63,377 nt of DNA, taken from positions 40,001-103,377 of the forward strand of contig CALHAH010000003.1 in NCBI GenBank assembly GCA_937934115.1, written 5' to 3'. The notes beneath the pieces were generated by a model that saw only the letters and a program-made list of their open reading frames with translations, did not search any database and had not been told where the DNA came from. A program made the position numbers and the translations under genes. The DNA comes from an uncultured Thermoanaerobaculum sp. (GTDB taxonomy: Bacteria; Acidobacteriota; Thermoanaerobaculia; Thermoanaerobaculales; Thermoanaerobaculaceae). Of the stretch, positions 25,883 through 33,787 are shown piece by piece (position 1 is the first letter of the stretch; each line of letters begins with the position of its first letter).

Positions 25883-27346
25883 GTGGCGAACACGGAACAC
25901 GTGAGGCTTTTGCTTTCCGATTCCTGGGACGAATTTCGCAAGCAAAACCCGCGCCTCGTCCCCGACCTTACCGGCGCCGATCTGCGAGGGCAGGACCTGA
26001 GCGGGCGGGATCTTTCCCGAGCTGTCTTGCGCAACGCGGACCTCCGGGGTGCCAACCTCCGTGGGGCTAATCTCAGTCTCGCGGTGGTGGACGGCGCCAT
26101 GCTGGAAGGTGCCAATTTGGAAGAGGTGGACTTTACCGGTGTGCGCTTGGACCTGGTAGCCTTGCGCCAATGTAGCTTGCGCCGTGCCGCCTTCCAGCAA
26201 GCGAGCTTTCGCGGCACTGACTTTTCTGATGCGGACCTTTCGCAAGCTGATCTTTCCCAGGCCAACTTGGAAGGGGCGTTGCTGCGTGGAGCCAAGCTGG
26301 TAAAGGCTGACCTCACCAGCGCCAGCTTGCGCGGGGCTACTTTTGCAGGCGCAGATCTCAGTGGCGCGTGTCTGGACAAGGCTTGGGCTGAGGGCGTCGA
26401 TTTTTCCGGTCTCTCCTTTGCCGGTGCCCGTTTTGCGTCTTTTTACGGGGTGCGCACCAACTTCAACCGTGCCAACTTGGAAGGCGCAGTGTTTCGGGAA
26501 GCCACGCTGCGGGAGGCTAGTTTTTTGGGTGCAAGACTCACCGGGGCCACTCTGGACAGGTGCGACGCCAACAAGAGCTCGTGGGTTGGGGCCGACTTGG
26601 CAGCTGCCACGATCATGGCCTGCGATATGCAGGCCTGCGACTTGCGGCGGGCTAACCTCAAAGACACCGTGTTTACGGCGGTGCAGTTGGCCGCATCTAA
26701 CTTGGCGGGGCAGGATCTGCGCTTCCCCAAGCTCGAAGGCGTGGTTTTGGTGCGGGCCGTACTTACCGGTGCGGTTCTGCGCGGTCTTTCCCTTCCCAAG
26801 GTGCGCCTGGAGCAAGCGCGGCTGGAAGGTGCCGACCTTCGGGAAACGGACCTGGAAGCGGCGGTGCTGGACGAGGCGGTTCTTTCCGGTGCTACCCTGC
26901 GGGGAGCCAAGCTGCGGCAGGCGCGGCTTTCCCGAGTACGAGCGGACGATGCCGACCTTTCCGGTTGCGACTTGGTTTTGGCTGATCTCGCGGGTGCCGA
27001 TCTTTTGCGGGCGGATTTGCGGTTTTCGCGCTTGGTGGGTGCCGACTGCCGCCATACCCACATGCAGTGGGCTGACCTCCGCCACGCGGATTTCTCCAAG
27101 GCGGTTATGACCGGCGCCAACCTTTGGGGGTGCCGAGTGCGGGGCACAAAGTTGCCAGCCTCGGCCTTTTACTGGCGGTTTTTTTTGTTCTTGGCCGGGC
27201 TTTTGGTGGCAGCGCGCAGGAAGCGCCAGGAATCCCTGCAGCGCGAGCATCAACGTCGGATCCGAGAAACCGTCAAGTTAGTGCGGGAAATGGAGGAAAA
27301 AGACCCCATTCTCAGACGGGCAGGTACACGCCGGGAACAGCGCTAG
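25883..27346 (+). CDS. long pentapeptide-repeat protein with C-terminal membrane segment
   Basis: A 487-residue protein, about 400 residues of which are A(D/N)LXX-type pentapeptide repeats (for example GADLRGQDLSGRDLSRAVL, GANLRGANLS). These should form a right-handed quadrilateral beta-helix. Near the C-terminus there is one hydrophobic segment (FFLFLAGLLVAA, about 430-441), then a charged helix (KRQESLQREHQRRIRETVKL). It may therefore be tethered to the membrane by its end. Some pentapeptide proteins mimic DNA and protect gyrase, but those are about 200 residues; no such role is shown here. The start is GTG and likely leaderless. Confidence 0.88.
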   Translation: MANTEHVRLLLSDSWDEFRKQNPRLVPDLTGADLRGQDLSGRDLSRAVLRNADLRGANLRGANLSLAVVDGAMLEGANLEEVDFTGVRLDLVALRQCSLRRAAFQQASFRGTDFSDADLSQADLSQANLEGALLRGAKLVKADLTSASLRGATFAGADLSGACLDKAWAEGVDFSGLSFAGARFASFYGVRTNFNRANLEGAVFREATLREASFLGARLTGATLDRCDANKSSWVGADLAAATIMACDMQACDLRRANLKDTVFTAVQLAASNLAGQDLRFPKLEGVVLVRAVLTGAVLRGLSLPKVRLEQARLEGADLRETDLEAAVLDEAVLSGATLRGAKLRQARLSRVRADDADLSGCDLVLADLAGADLLRADLRFSRLVGADCRHTHMQWADLRHADFSKAVMTGANLWGCRVRGTKLPASAFYWRFFLFLAGLLVAARRKRQESLQREHQRRIRETVKLVREMEEKDPILRRAGTRREQR

Positions 27347-27355
27347 CTGACGGCT

Positions 27356-27907
27356 TCACGCAATGCGGATGGGCTCCACCTCCACGAAATCGAGGGTGGC
27401 AAGCTCACGGCGGAAAGGCAAAATAGCGTCCACGGGGCCGGCAAAGGTGCAAACAGCACGGTACTCAAAGTGGTGTACGGGCGCATAAAGTTCGGTCCCC
27501 CTAGCGGAATTGTCCTGGGCTTGCTGCTCTTCCTTCTGGAGCACTTTGATACCTGGGGGAAGCTGCACAAAAAAACGCCGCTTCATTTCTTCTGCCATTT
27601 CCTGCGAAAAAACCCGGGCGCGTGCCTCGAAGCGTAGCTCGACAACGGCGCGCCGCTCCTTTAACTCAAGCCGCAGCTCACGGTGGGCTTGGGCGATGGC
27701 TTCTGCCAGTCGGTCGGCCAGAGGCGCCTGGACGAGAAGCCTCTGGTGCGGTCCAAGCTTCAGAAAGCTTGCCAGCGATTCGCGCTCCAAATCCAGCTCG
27801 GCTTCGCAAAAGACCCCTTGCGGAACGCCCGCACCCCAAACAAAGCCGTGGACGAAACCCCGCACTATTTCTTTGGTACCTTTCACCACAAAAAGTTCCC
27901 AGCTCAT
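27356..27907 (-). CDS. hypothetical protein downstream of the antiporter gene
   Basis: A 183-residue protein I do not recognise. It has no signal peptide or membrane segment. It is rich in charged residues, with a helical middle (LADRLAEAIAQAHRELRLELKERRAVVELRFEA written here in part: ELRLELKERRAVVELRF). The start at 27907 is seven bases after the antiporter stop, so it is very likely co-transcribed with it. A soluble partner or regulator of the antiporter is possible but unsupported. An in-frame start at 27946 would overlap the antiporter end. Confidence 0.65.
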   Translation of the reverse strand: MSWELFVVKGTKEIVRGFVHGFVWGAGVPQGVFCEAELDLERESLASFLKLGPHQRLLVQAPLADRLAEAIAQAHRELRLELKERRAVVELRFEARARVFSQEMAEEMKRRFFVQLPPGIKVLQKEEQQAQDNSARGTELYAPVHHFEYRAVCTFAGPVDAILPFRRELATLDFVEVEPIRIA

Positions 27908-27914
27908 AAGCACC

Positions 27915-29342
27915 TCACGCAAAAAACACAAAGGTTGCCACCACAAAGGTGGGGATCAAAATCGGCAACGTGTACTTGAAAATGTAGCCAAAAAACGAGG
28001 GCATGGGCACCCCCTGCTCTTCGGCAATGGACTTCACCATGAAGTTGGGAGCGTTGCCAATGTACGTGTTGGCCCCCATGAACACCGCGCCGGTGGCGAT
28101 GGCCTGGAGGTAGGCGTGGTTTTCGGAGATGAGCTGGAGGATAGCTTGGCGTTCCGGAACACCCGGGTAAAGCCGACCCAAAGCCGTGGAAAGAAAGGTC
28201 AAATAGGTGGGAGCGTTATCCAAGAAGGAAGAAAGCAGCCCCGTCGCCCAGAAAAAGTGGGCGGGGGTCTGCACGGCCTTAATGATAAAAGCCAGCGCTC
28301 CCTGTTCCCCAGCGCGGAGCATGGCCAAAGGTGGAATGATCGTGGCAAAGATGCCGGCAAAGAGAATTGCCACCTCGCGGATGGGTTCCCAAGAAAACTC
28401 ATTTTCCTGACGCACACGTTGCGGGGTGGTCAACCAGGAACCGGCAAACATCACGAGCAGAAAGGCGTCGCGCAGCAAGTTCTGCAGGTGCTGGTGTACG
28501 CCGAGGATGTTGACCTCGCCGAGGTGGAGGACACCGGAAGCAATGACCGCCGCCAAAACTCCAGCCAGGAAGAAGAAGTTGTGCCATCCTTCGATGCGCA
28601 GCTTTTCTTCCCCCATATGCTTTTCCCGCACCTGCGGTGTTTCCCGCGACCAAAGGAAGCGATCAAGGGCAATGTACGTGCCCAGGACGATAGCGGCCAT
28701 CAGGAGCATCTCCTTCCAAAGCGTGAGCGTCCAAAAGAACGGTACACCGTGGAGGAAGCCTAAGAACAAGGGCGGGTCACCAAGAGGCGTGAGGCAACCA
28801 CCAATGTTGGCCACAAGAAAGATGAAAAAAACCACCGTATGCGCGCGGTAGCGGCGGTGCTTGTTGGCGCGCAAAAGCGGGCGGATAAGCAGCATGGCCG
28901 CCCCAGTGGTGCCGATCCACGAGGCGAGCACCGTGCCAACGAGCATGATGGCGGCGTTGACGGCGGGGGAACCCCGCAAGGAGCCTCGCACGTAAATGCC
29001 CCCGCCAATGGTAAAGAGCGTGCCGATGAGGATGATGAAGGGGATGTAGTCCACGATGGCCATGTGCAGGACTTCGTGAACGGCCGGGGAACCGTAGGTG
29101 CTCACGAACGGCACCAGGAGGATAAGAGCCCAAAAAGCTGCCACCTTCGGGTAGTGGCGGTGCCAAAAGTGCGGTGCCAAAAGCGGAAAAAGGGCAATGG
29201 AGAGGAGAATCCCCGCAAAGGGTAAGCCGCTCCACGCCGGCAGGGCGGTACCCAAATCGGCAGCACCTTCGCCTGCCCACGTCACATCCGGTAACAAGAA
29301 GAAAAGACCCACGCCAACAACAAAAGTGGCAACTCGGCCCAT
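27915..29342 (-). CDS. Na+/H+ antiporter-type membrane transporter (NhaD/ArsB superfamily)
   Basis: A 475-residue integral membrane protein with about 11-12 hydrophobic segments. The N-terminal segment (FVVGVGLFFLLPDVTWA) may be a cleaved signal. Ion-transporter superfamily motifs are visible: IGTTGAAMLLIRPLLRAN, NIGGCLTPLGDPPLFLGFL, and in the second half SSFLDNAPTYLTF and GAVFMGANTYIGNAPNFM. These match bacterial sodium:proton antiporters of the NhaD-like group. The exact ion is an inference. GGGAGGG precedes the ATG. It is followed by the unknown gene at 27356. Confidence 0.85.
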   Translation of the reverse strand: MGRVATFVVGVGLFFLLPDVTWAGEGAADLGTALPAWSGLPFAGILLSIALFPLLAPHFWHRHYPKVAAFWALILLVPFVSTYGSPAVHEVLHMAIVDYIPFIILIGTLFTIGGGIYVRGSLRGSPAVNAAIMLVGTVLASWIGTTGAAMLLIRPLLRANKHRRYRAHTVVFFIFLVANIGGCLTPLGDPPLFLGFLHGVPFFWTLTLWKEMLLMAAIVLGTYIALDRFLWSRETPQVREKHMGEEKLRIEGWHNFFFLAGVLAAVIASGVLHLGEVNILGVHQHLQNLLRDAFLLVMFAGSWLTTPQRVRQENEFSWEPIREVAILFAGIFATIIPPLAMLRAGEQGALAFIIKAVQTPAHFFWATGLLSSFLDNAPTYLTFLSTALGRLYPGVPERQAILQLISENHAYLQAIATGAVFMGANTYIGNAPNFMVKSIAEEQGVPMPSFFGYIFKYTLPILIPTFVVATFVFFA

Positions 29343-29423
29343 GGCTCCCTCCCCCGCCCCGAGGCGGAGCTTTTTAGCTTATCATCTACGCCGTCCGGTT
29401 TGGCGGGAGCCACCCCCACACCA

Positions 29424-29750
29424 CTAGGGGTGAGGTGTTATGGCAATGATGGTGATGACATCCGCACCGGGCCCGTACTCGAAAAACACGCGGTAAGCCG
29501 CGGGCGTTTTGTGCTGGGCGTACGCTTCAAAGACCTCGTTTCCCCGCAAGCGCGAAAGCTCGCGGTGTTTCTGGGTCTCAAAACGCGGATACCTGGGGTT
29601 GGCATCCGAAAGGCCGAAAGTTTCAAGCATTGCTTTAAATGTTCTCTGCGGGCCGTGCTTGCGAAGGTCGTGGAGGTTGTCTTGTGCTTCCGGCGTAAAA
29701 AGTAGGCGGTAGGGGGGCGCCACCGAGGGGACCTTTAGTTTTTTTCTCAA
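29424..29750 (-). CDS. RelE/HigB-like toxin of a type II toxin-antitoxin pair
   Basis: About 108 residues, basic, with a RelE/ParE-like layout: RLLFTPEAQDNLHDLRKHG at the N-terminus, a central Arg/His-rich strand region (HRELSRLRGNEVFEAYAQ), then AAYRVFFEYGPG and the end VITIIAITPHP. RelE-type toxins cleave mRNA on the ribosome. I place the start at a TTG that overlaps the antitoxin stop (TTGA); a GTG ten codons further in is also possible. A longer frame upstream lies inside the antitoxin gene. The order is antitoxin then toxin on the minus strand. Confidence 0.7.
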   Translation of the reverse strand: MRKKLKVPSVAPPYRLLFTPEAQDNLHDLRKHGPQRTFKAMLETFGLSDANPRYPRFETQKHRELSRLRGNEVFEAYAQHKTPAAYRVFFEYGPGADVITIIAITPHP

Positions 29751-30082
29751 AGTTTTTGCGCGTGGGAAGCAAAAGACCTCAAGGCCGCAAGCTCTTTGCG
29801 CTTTGCTTGCTCCATGCCCCGCCACACGCTAGCCCGAGCTTCAGGGTTGCGCCAGAGCCACGCTTCCCGAGCCGGCACCGCCACCAAAGGGGTAAGGAGG
29901 ATTTGTAAATCCGCGCTCAGCGTGACCTCAAACGAAAGGTTGCGGATGTCTTCCCCTAAGGCTTTTGCAACTTCGTCGGCGAGCTTTGCGAGGCACACGC
30001 GGCGCCGGCTATCGACGACAACCGGGGATGCCCTGTGGGTGGTGGACCTTTTTGGTGCAGTTCCCTTCATTGCTGCCTCCAC
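29747..30082 (-). CDS. antitoxin of a type II toxin-antitoxin pair
   Basis: A 111-residue protein. The N-terminal part (SPVVVDSRRRVCLAKLADEV) resembles an AbrB/MazE-like DNA-binding strand. The C-terminal part (NPEARASVWRGMEQAKRKEL followed by SFASHAQ) resembles the toxin-wrapping tail of several antitoxins. It would neutralise the adjacent toxin and repress the pair. The ATG could be 30082 or the internal one at 30070. The pair lies between the antiporter and NAD(P)HX-repair genes with its own orientation, so it may be a mobile insertion. Confidence 0.68.
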   Translation of the reverse strand: MEAAMKGTAPKRSTTHRASPVVVDSRRRVCLAKLADEVAKALGEDIRNLSFEVTLSADLQILLTPLVAVPAREAWLWRNPEARASVWRGMEQAKRKELAALRSFASHAQKL

Positions 30083-30213
30083 GTTTAAAAACGTTCGAGC
30101 GTACCCACAAAGTGTCAGTACCTAAAATGGGAGATTCTCAGCTGTTTTGGCATCCCACGGGCGCGCGGTTGCTTCCCGCTTCCCTTTGGCGCAGGATAAA
30201 AGGGGAGGGGAAC

Positions 30214-31752
30214 ATGATCCCGGTAGTGGATACCCTGGGGATGCGAGCCGCGGACCGCCATACCATGCAAGAACTAGGTCTGCCTGGCTTAATGCTTATG
30301 GAGCGAGCTGCCGCTGCCGTGACTGCCACCGTGGAGGAGCGCGTAGAAAAGGAGGAGTTGGTGGCGGTTCTCTGCGGGCGCGGAAACAACGGCGGGGATG
30401 GTCTCGCCATGGCCCGGCAGCGACACGCCAGCGGGGGTTTGGTGGAAGTGGTGCTGGTGGCGGATCCCGGCGAACTTTCGGAGGACGCTGCCGTGCAGTG
30501 GGAGCTGGTGGGTCGTTTTGGCGTGCCCCGTCGCGTGCTTACCGAGGAAAGCTTGCCGGCGTTGGAGGAGCTTTTGCAAAAGGCGGCGGTGGTGGTGGAT
30601 GCGCTCTACGGTACGGGCTTGGACCGGGCGCTTGCAGGCCTTCCTGCCCAGGTGGTGGAATTGGTTAATACCGTGGGCGGCGATGTGGTGGCGGTGGATA
30701 TCCCCTCGGGTCTTTCGGGTAACAGCGGAGTACTCCTGGGGCCGGCCGTAGAGGCCGACGTTACGGTGACCTTTGGCGCCCTCAAGTGGGTCCACGTACT
30801 TGCCCCCGCTTCCCTGTGTTGCGGCGAGGTGGTGGTAGCCGACATTGGCATTCCGCAAACCGCCGTGGAAAAGGTGGCCAGCGGTTTTGTCTTGGAAGCC
30901 CAAGACGTGGCGCACTGGCTTCCCCACCGTCCGCCAGATGCCCATAAGGGCCATTTTGGGCATTTGCTGGTGGTGGCCGGACGACGGGGGAGGGCGGGGG
31001 CCGCGGCTTTAGCGGCCAGAGCCGGGGTGCGGGCAGGGGCGGGCTTGGTGACCGTGGCCACGGCCCTGGACGCGGTGAGTCCCATTCAAGCCCGGGTGCC
31101 CGAAGCCATGGTGGACCCCTTACCCACAGGGGATGACGGCAGCGCCCGGGGCGACGGCATTGAAGAGAGCCTTGCCAAAGTCACAGCGGTGGCGGTGGGG
31201 CCGGGGCTGGGGTTGGGTGAGGGGCCTCGCCGCTTGCTTTATCGGATCCTGGAGGTATGGTCGGGGCCGCTGGTTTTGGATGCGGATGCTTTGACGCTGT
31301 TGGCCGGCCAGCTGGAACGCCTTAAGGGGAGATCGGCTCCCACGGTACTGACCCCCCACCCCGGGGAGCTGGCACGGCTTTTGGGGATCAGCTCCGCAAA
31401 AGTTCAGGAGGACCGCCCCGCTTGGGCACGGCGGGCTGCCGAGCTTTCCGGGTGCACGGTGGTGCTGAAGGGCTTTCACACCTTGGTAGCCGAGGCCGAG
31501 GGTCCCCTTTGGATTAACCCCACTGGCTCTCCGGGACTGGCCAGCGGTGGTGCTGGGGACGTGCTTACCGGGTGCATTGCGGCGTTCCTGGCGCAAGGCC
31601 TCCCCGCCAGGCAGGCTGCGGCGACGGGCGTGTACCTCCATGGGCGAGCTGCCCAGTTGGCAGGCAAACGTTTCCCCGGGGCGGTGCCGGCCTGGACGGT
31701 GGCCGGTCTTTTGCCCAAAGCTGAGGCCGAGCTAAGGGAGCGTGCTTGGTGA
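30214..31752 (+). CDS. nnr: bifunctional NAD(P)H-hydrate epimerase and dehydratase
   Basis: A 512-residue fusion. Residues about 1-215 are the YjeF-N epimerase domain (MLMERAAAAV, CGRGNNGGDGLAMARQ, VVVDALYGTGLDR, VDIPSGLSGNSG). Residues about 230-510 are the ribokinase-like ADP-dependent dehydratase (HKGHFGHLLVVAGRRGRAGA, LTPHPGELARLLG, NPTGSPGLASGGAGDVLTG). Together they repair hydrated NADH and NADPH, a damage product favoured by heat. AGGGGAGGGG is just upstream of the ATG; a much longer in-frame extension to 29965 is antisense to the antitoxin gene and is rejected. tsaE overlaps its stop. Confidence 0.93.
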   Translation: MIPVVDTLGMRAADRHTMQELGLPGLMLMERAAAAVTATVEERVEKEELVAVLCGRGNNGGDGLAMARQRHASGGLVEVVLVADPGELSEDAAVQWELVGRFGVPRRVLTEESLPALEELLQKAAVVVDALYGTGLDRALAGLPAQVVELVNTVGGDVVAVDIPSGLSGNSGVLLGPAVEADVTVTFGALKWVHVLAPASLCCGEVVVADIGIPQTAVEKVASGFVLEAQDVAHWLPHRPPDAHKGHFGHLLVVAGRRGRAGAAALAARAGVRAGAGLVTVATALDAVSPIQARVPEAMVDPLPTGDDGSARGDGIEESLAKVTAVAVGPGLGLGEGPRRLLYRILEVWSGPLVLDADALTLLAGQLERLKGRSAPTVLTPHPGELARLLGISSAKVQEDRPAWARRAAELSGCTVVLKGFHTLVAEAEGPLWINPTGSPGLASGGAGDVLTGCIAAFLAQGLPARQAAATGVYLHGRAAQLAGKRFPGAVPAWTVAGLLPKAEAELRERAW

Positions 31753-32222
31753 TGGCAAGCGGTGGGTTTTTCCTGGCGAATGCCGAGGCCACCGAGCAGG
31801 CGGGGGAACGTCTTGCCCAAAAGCTTCGTCCCGGCGACCTCCTGTTCCTGGAAGGACCCTTGGGTGCCGGGAAGACAACTCTCGTTCGGGGGTTGGTTCG
31901 TGGTTTGGGTGGGGACCCCGGGGAGGTTTGTTCTCCCACGTTTATCCTGAGGGAAACCTACGAGGTGGAGGGGCCCCAGGGCATTCGCCGGCTGCACCAT
32001 CTGGACCTTTACCGGCTTCGCGGCAGAAAACAAAGCCCTTGGCAAGAGCTGGGCTTGGATGAGCTTCTGGATGACCCCGTGGCCGTGACTGCCGTGGAGT
32101 GGCCTGAGGACTTACCCCCCTCGGGGTTGGCCCCGAGGGTGCTCCAGCTGCGCTTGCGCTGGGAGGGAGAGGGGCGAGCCTTGGAAGCCTGTTGGGAGGG
32201 GGAAACGACGTCGGCGCTTTAG
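31752..32222 (+). CDS. tsaE: tRNA t6A biosynthesis ATPase TsaE
   Basis: A 156-residue P-loop ATPase needed for N6-threonylcarbamoyladenosine at tRNA position 37, working with TsaB, TsaC and TsaD. Walker A is LEGPLGAGKTTLVRGL. The family motifs SPTFILRETY, LHHLDLYRLRG and AVEWPEDLP follow. The start is read as ATG in the overlap TGATG with nnr; GTG or TTG codons just before it are alternatives. nnr-tsaE adjacency is conserved in many bacteria. Its stop overlaps the stop of the convergent PilT gene. Confidence 0.92.
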   Translation: MASGGFFLANAEATEQAGERLAQKLRPGDLLFLEGPLGAGKTTLVRGLVRGLGGDPGEVCSPTFILRETYEVEGPQGIRRLHHLDLYRLRGRKQSPWQELGLDELLDDPVAVTAVEWPEDLPPSGLAPRVLQLRLRWEGEGRALEACWEGETTSAL

Positions 32223-33685
32223 CGCTTGAAAAAGCCAGTAGTGGGTTTTTCCGGGGTGGTTCGGCCTCCCAGCGCTGCAATTTGTTGGTTAAGCTCCTTA
32301 ATGCGTTCCTGCAGTCGGTTGATGGTTTCCTTGTTTTCAGCTTCGATGCGAGCTTTTTCCGCACGCATGGCTTCCAGTTGGTTGCGGAGCTCGGCGGCTA
32401 ATGTGCTGTTGGAGCTCATCTCTTGGCGAAGGCTCGCCACCTGGGCCTGCAGGTCGGCGATGAGCTCGTCCTTTTCCTGCATTCGCTGCCGCCACCTCTC
32501 CTCCTGCTCCTCGTAGAGCCTCTTGATTTCCATGAGCTCCATGATTTCGGCAAAATCTGCGGGCGACGGCGCCATACCTTCCTCCCGGTACTTCTCTTCA
32601 ATATTGGGAAACATCTTGCGCAGCTTGAGGGAGAGGTCTTCGGGATCCAGAGACTTCTCCATGGCCACGCGGTAATCAATAACGTTGTTAACCAAAAGTG
32701 CCAAAAGGCTTTGGTTCATGGACTGCATGCGGTAGTAAGCCACCGAGGTTTCAATTTCTTCGTGGATTTCCTTAATTTCCCCCGCTTCGATGTGCTTGGC
32801 CACCTTGGGGGAGTTGATGAGCACTTCCACCGCTGGCACCAAGCCTTGCCCGTCCTTCCGCGGCACCAACTGCATGGACATGACGGCTCGTAACACCTGC
32901 GCCAGTTGCGAACGTATTTGCTCCTGCTGCTCTGGGGGGAAGGCGTCAATGATGCGGTCCACGGTTTGGCTGGCGGAGTTGGTGTGCAAAGTGGAAAACA
33001 CCAAATGTCCGGTTTCGGCGGCGGTTATGACCGTGGCAATGGTTTCCAAATCCCGCATTTCCCCCACCATGATCACGTCGGGGTCCTGGCGCATGGCGTT
33101 GCGCAGGGCCTCGCGAAACGATGGGGTGTCGGTGCCCACCTCCCTTTGAGACACGGTGGCCAGGTGGTCCGAAAACAAGAACTCAATGGGGTCCTCAATG
33201 GTAACCACGTGACAGGGGCGGGTCTTGATGATGTCCTGAATAATGGCGGCAAGGGTGGTGGACTTGCCGGAACCTGTGGGGCCGGTAATGAGCACCAGGC
33301 CGGCGGGGTACTGGGCGAAGCTAGCCACCACTTTGGGCAAGTTCAATTCATCGTAGTTTTTGATTTCAAAAGGGATGCGGCGAAAAACCGCAGCAATGGA
33401 GCCGCGCTGCTGGAAAATGTTGCAGCGGAAGCGTGCGACCCCTGGCACCCCGTAGCCAATGTCCACGGATTGCCGTTCGTCGAACTTTTGCTTTTGCACT
33501 GGGGTCAAAAGCGGCAGCACCATGCTTTCCACTTCTGCCGGCTTGAGCGGGGGTGACTTGATGGGCATGAGCTTACCGTCAATGCGAACCATGGGCGGGC
33601 GCATGGGCTTAAGGTGCAAGTCAGAGGCGCCCTTTTTGGTCATGAAACGCAACAGGTCATCGAGAGACAAGGCAGCGGCTTCCAT
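32219..33685 (-). CDS. PilT-like pilus-retraction ATPase with coiled-coil tail
   Basis: A 488-residue secretion-type ATPase. Residues about 1-355 match PilT/PilU: SDLHLKPMRPPMVRIDG, Walker A ITGPTGSGKSTTLAA, Asp box TIEDPIEFLF, Walker B QDPDVIMVGEMRD, His box ETGHLVFSTLHTNSA. Beyond the normal end, residues about 375-475 form a charged heptad-rich coiled coil (YEEQEERWRQRMQEKDEL; LRNQLEAMRAEKARIEAE) and a short tail TTGFFKR. It powers type IV pilus retraction; no other pilus genes are near. The start at 33685 has a TACAGT hexamer seven bases upstream; a 69-residue longer frame has no domain similarity. Confidence 0.9.
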   Translation of the reverse strand: MEAAALSLDDLLRFMTKKGASDLHLKPMRPPMVRIDGKLMPIKSPPLKPAEVESMVLPLLTPVQKQKFDERQSVDIGYGVPGVARFRCNIFQQRGSIAAVFRRIPFEIKNYDELNLPKVVASFAQYPAGLVLITGPTGSGKSTTLAAIIQDIIKTRPCHVVTIEDPIEFLFSDHLATVSQREVGTDTPSFREALRNAMRQDPDVIMVGEMRDLETIATVITAAETGHLVFSTLHTNSASQTVDRIIDAFPPEQQEQIRSQLAQVLRAVMSMQLVPRKDGQGLVPAVEVLINSPKVAKHIEAGEIKEIHEEIETSVAYYRMQSMNQSLLALLVNNVIDYRVAMEKSLDPEDLSLKLRKMFPNIEEKYREEGMAPSPADFAEIMELMEIKRLYEEQEERWRQRMQEKDELIADLQAQVASLRQEMSSNSTLAAELRNQLEAMRAEKARIEAENKETINRLQERIKELNQQIAALGGRTTPEKPTTGFFKR

Positions 33686-33692
33686 CCACTTT

Positions 33693-33698
33693 ACTGTA
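33693..33698 (-). promoter_or_regulatory. -10 element TACAGT, predicted leaderless start
   Basis: On the minus strand GATACAGT is followed by seven bases and the ATG of the PilT-like gene. No Shine-Dalgarno is seen. Confidence 0.45.
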
Positions 33699-33752
33699 TC
33701 ACAGCCTGGACGCCCGTGGCATGCACGGCCACCAAGGCGTGGGGACCTGGGA

Positions 33753-33758
33753 TAGAAT
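33753..33758 (+). promoter_or_regulatory. -10 element TAGAAT for phosphoglycerate mutase gene
   Basis: GATAGAAT lies about 30 bases before the ATG at 33788. ACGGAGGGTT (SD) lies between, so this is a normal short leader. Confidence 0.45.
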
Positions 33759-33787
33759 CGGGCCGCGGAAGGTAACGGAGGGTTGGC

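Noticed and set aside
25781-27253. A 490-codon open frame antisense to the pentapeptide-repeat gene
   Set aside because: It mirrors the repetitive, stop-poor codons of the sense gene, is low-complexity Lys/Gly/Gln-rich, and resembles no protein family. The sense frame has clear repeats and a promoter.
27510-28763. A 417-codon plus-strand frame antisense to the antiporter and its neighbour
   Set aside because: It spans the junction of two good minus-strand genes, with composition expected of a GC-rich shadow frame. The opposite strand encodes a transporter with recognisable motifs.
29965-30213. N-terminal extension of the NAD(P)HX-repair enzyme
   Set aside because: The extra 83 codons are antisense to the antitoxin gene and show no domain; a strong Shine-Dalgarno precedes the ATG at 30214.
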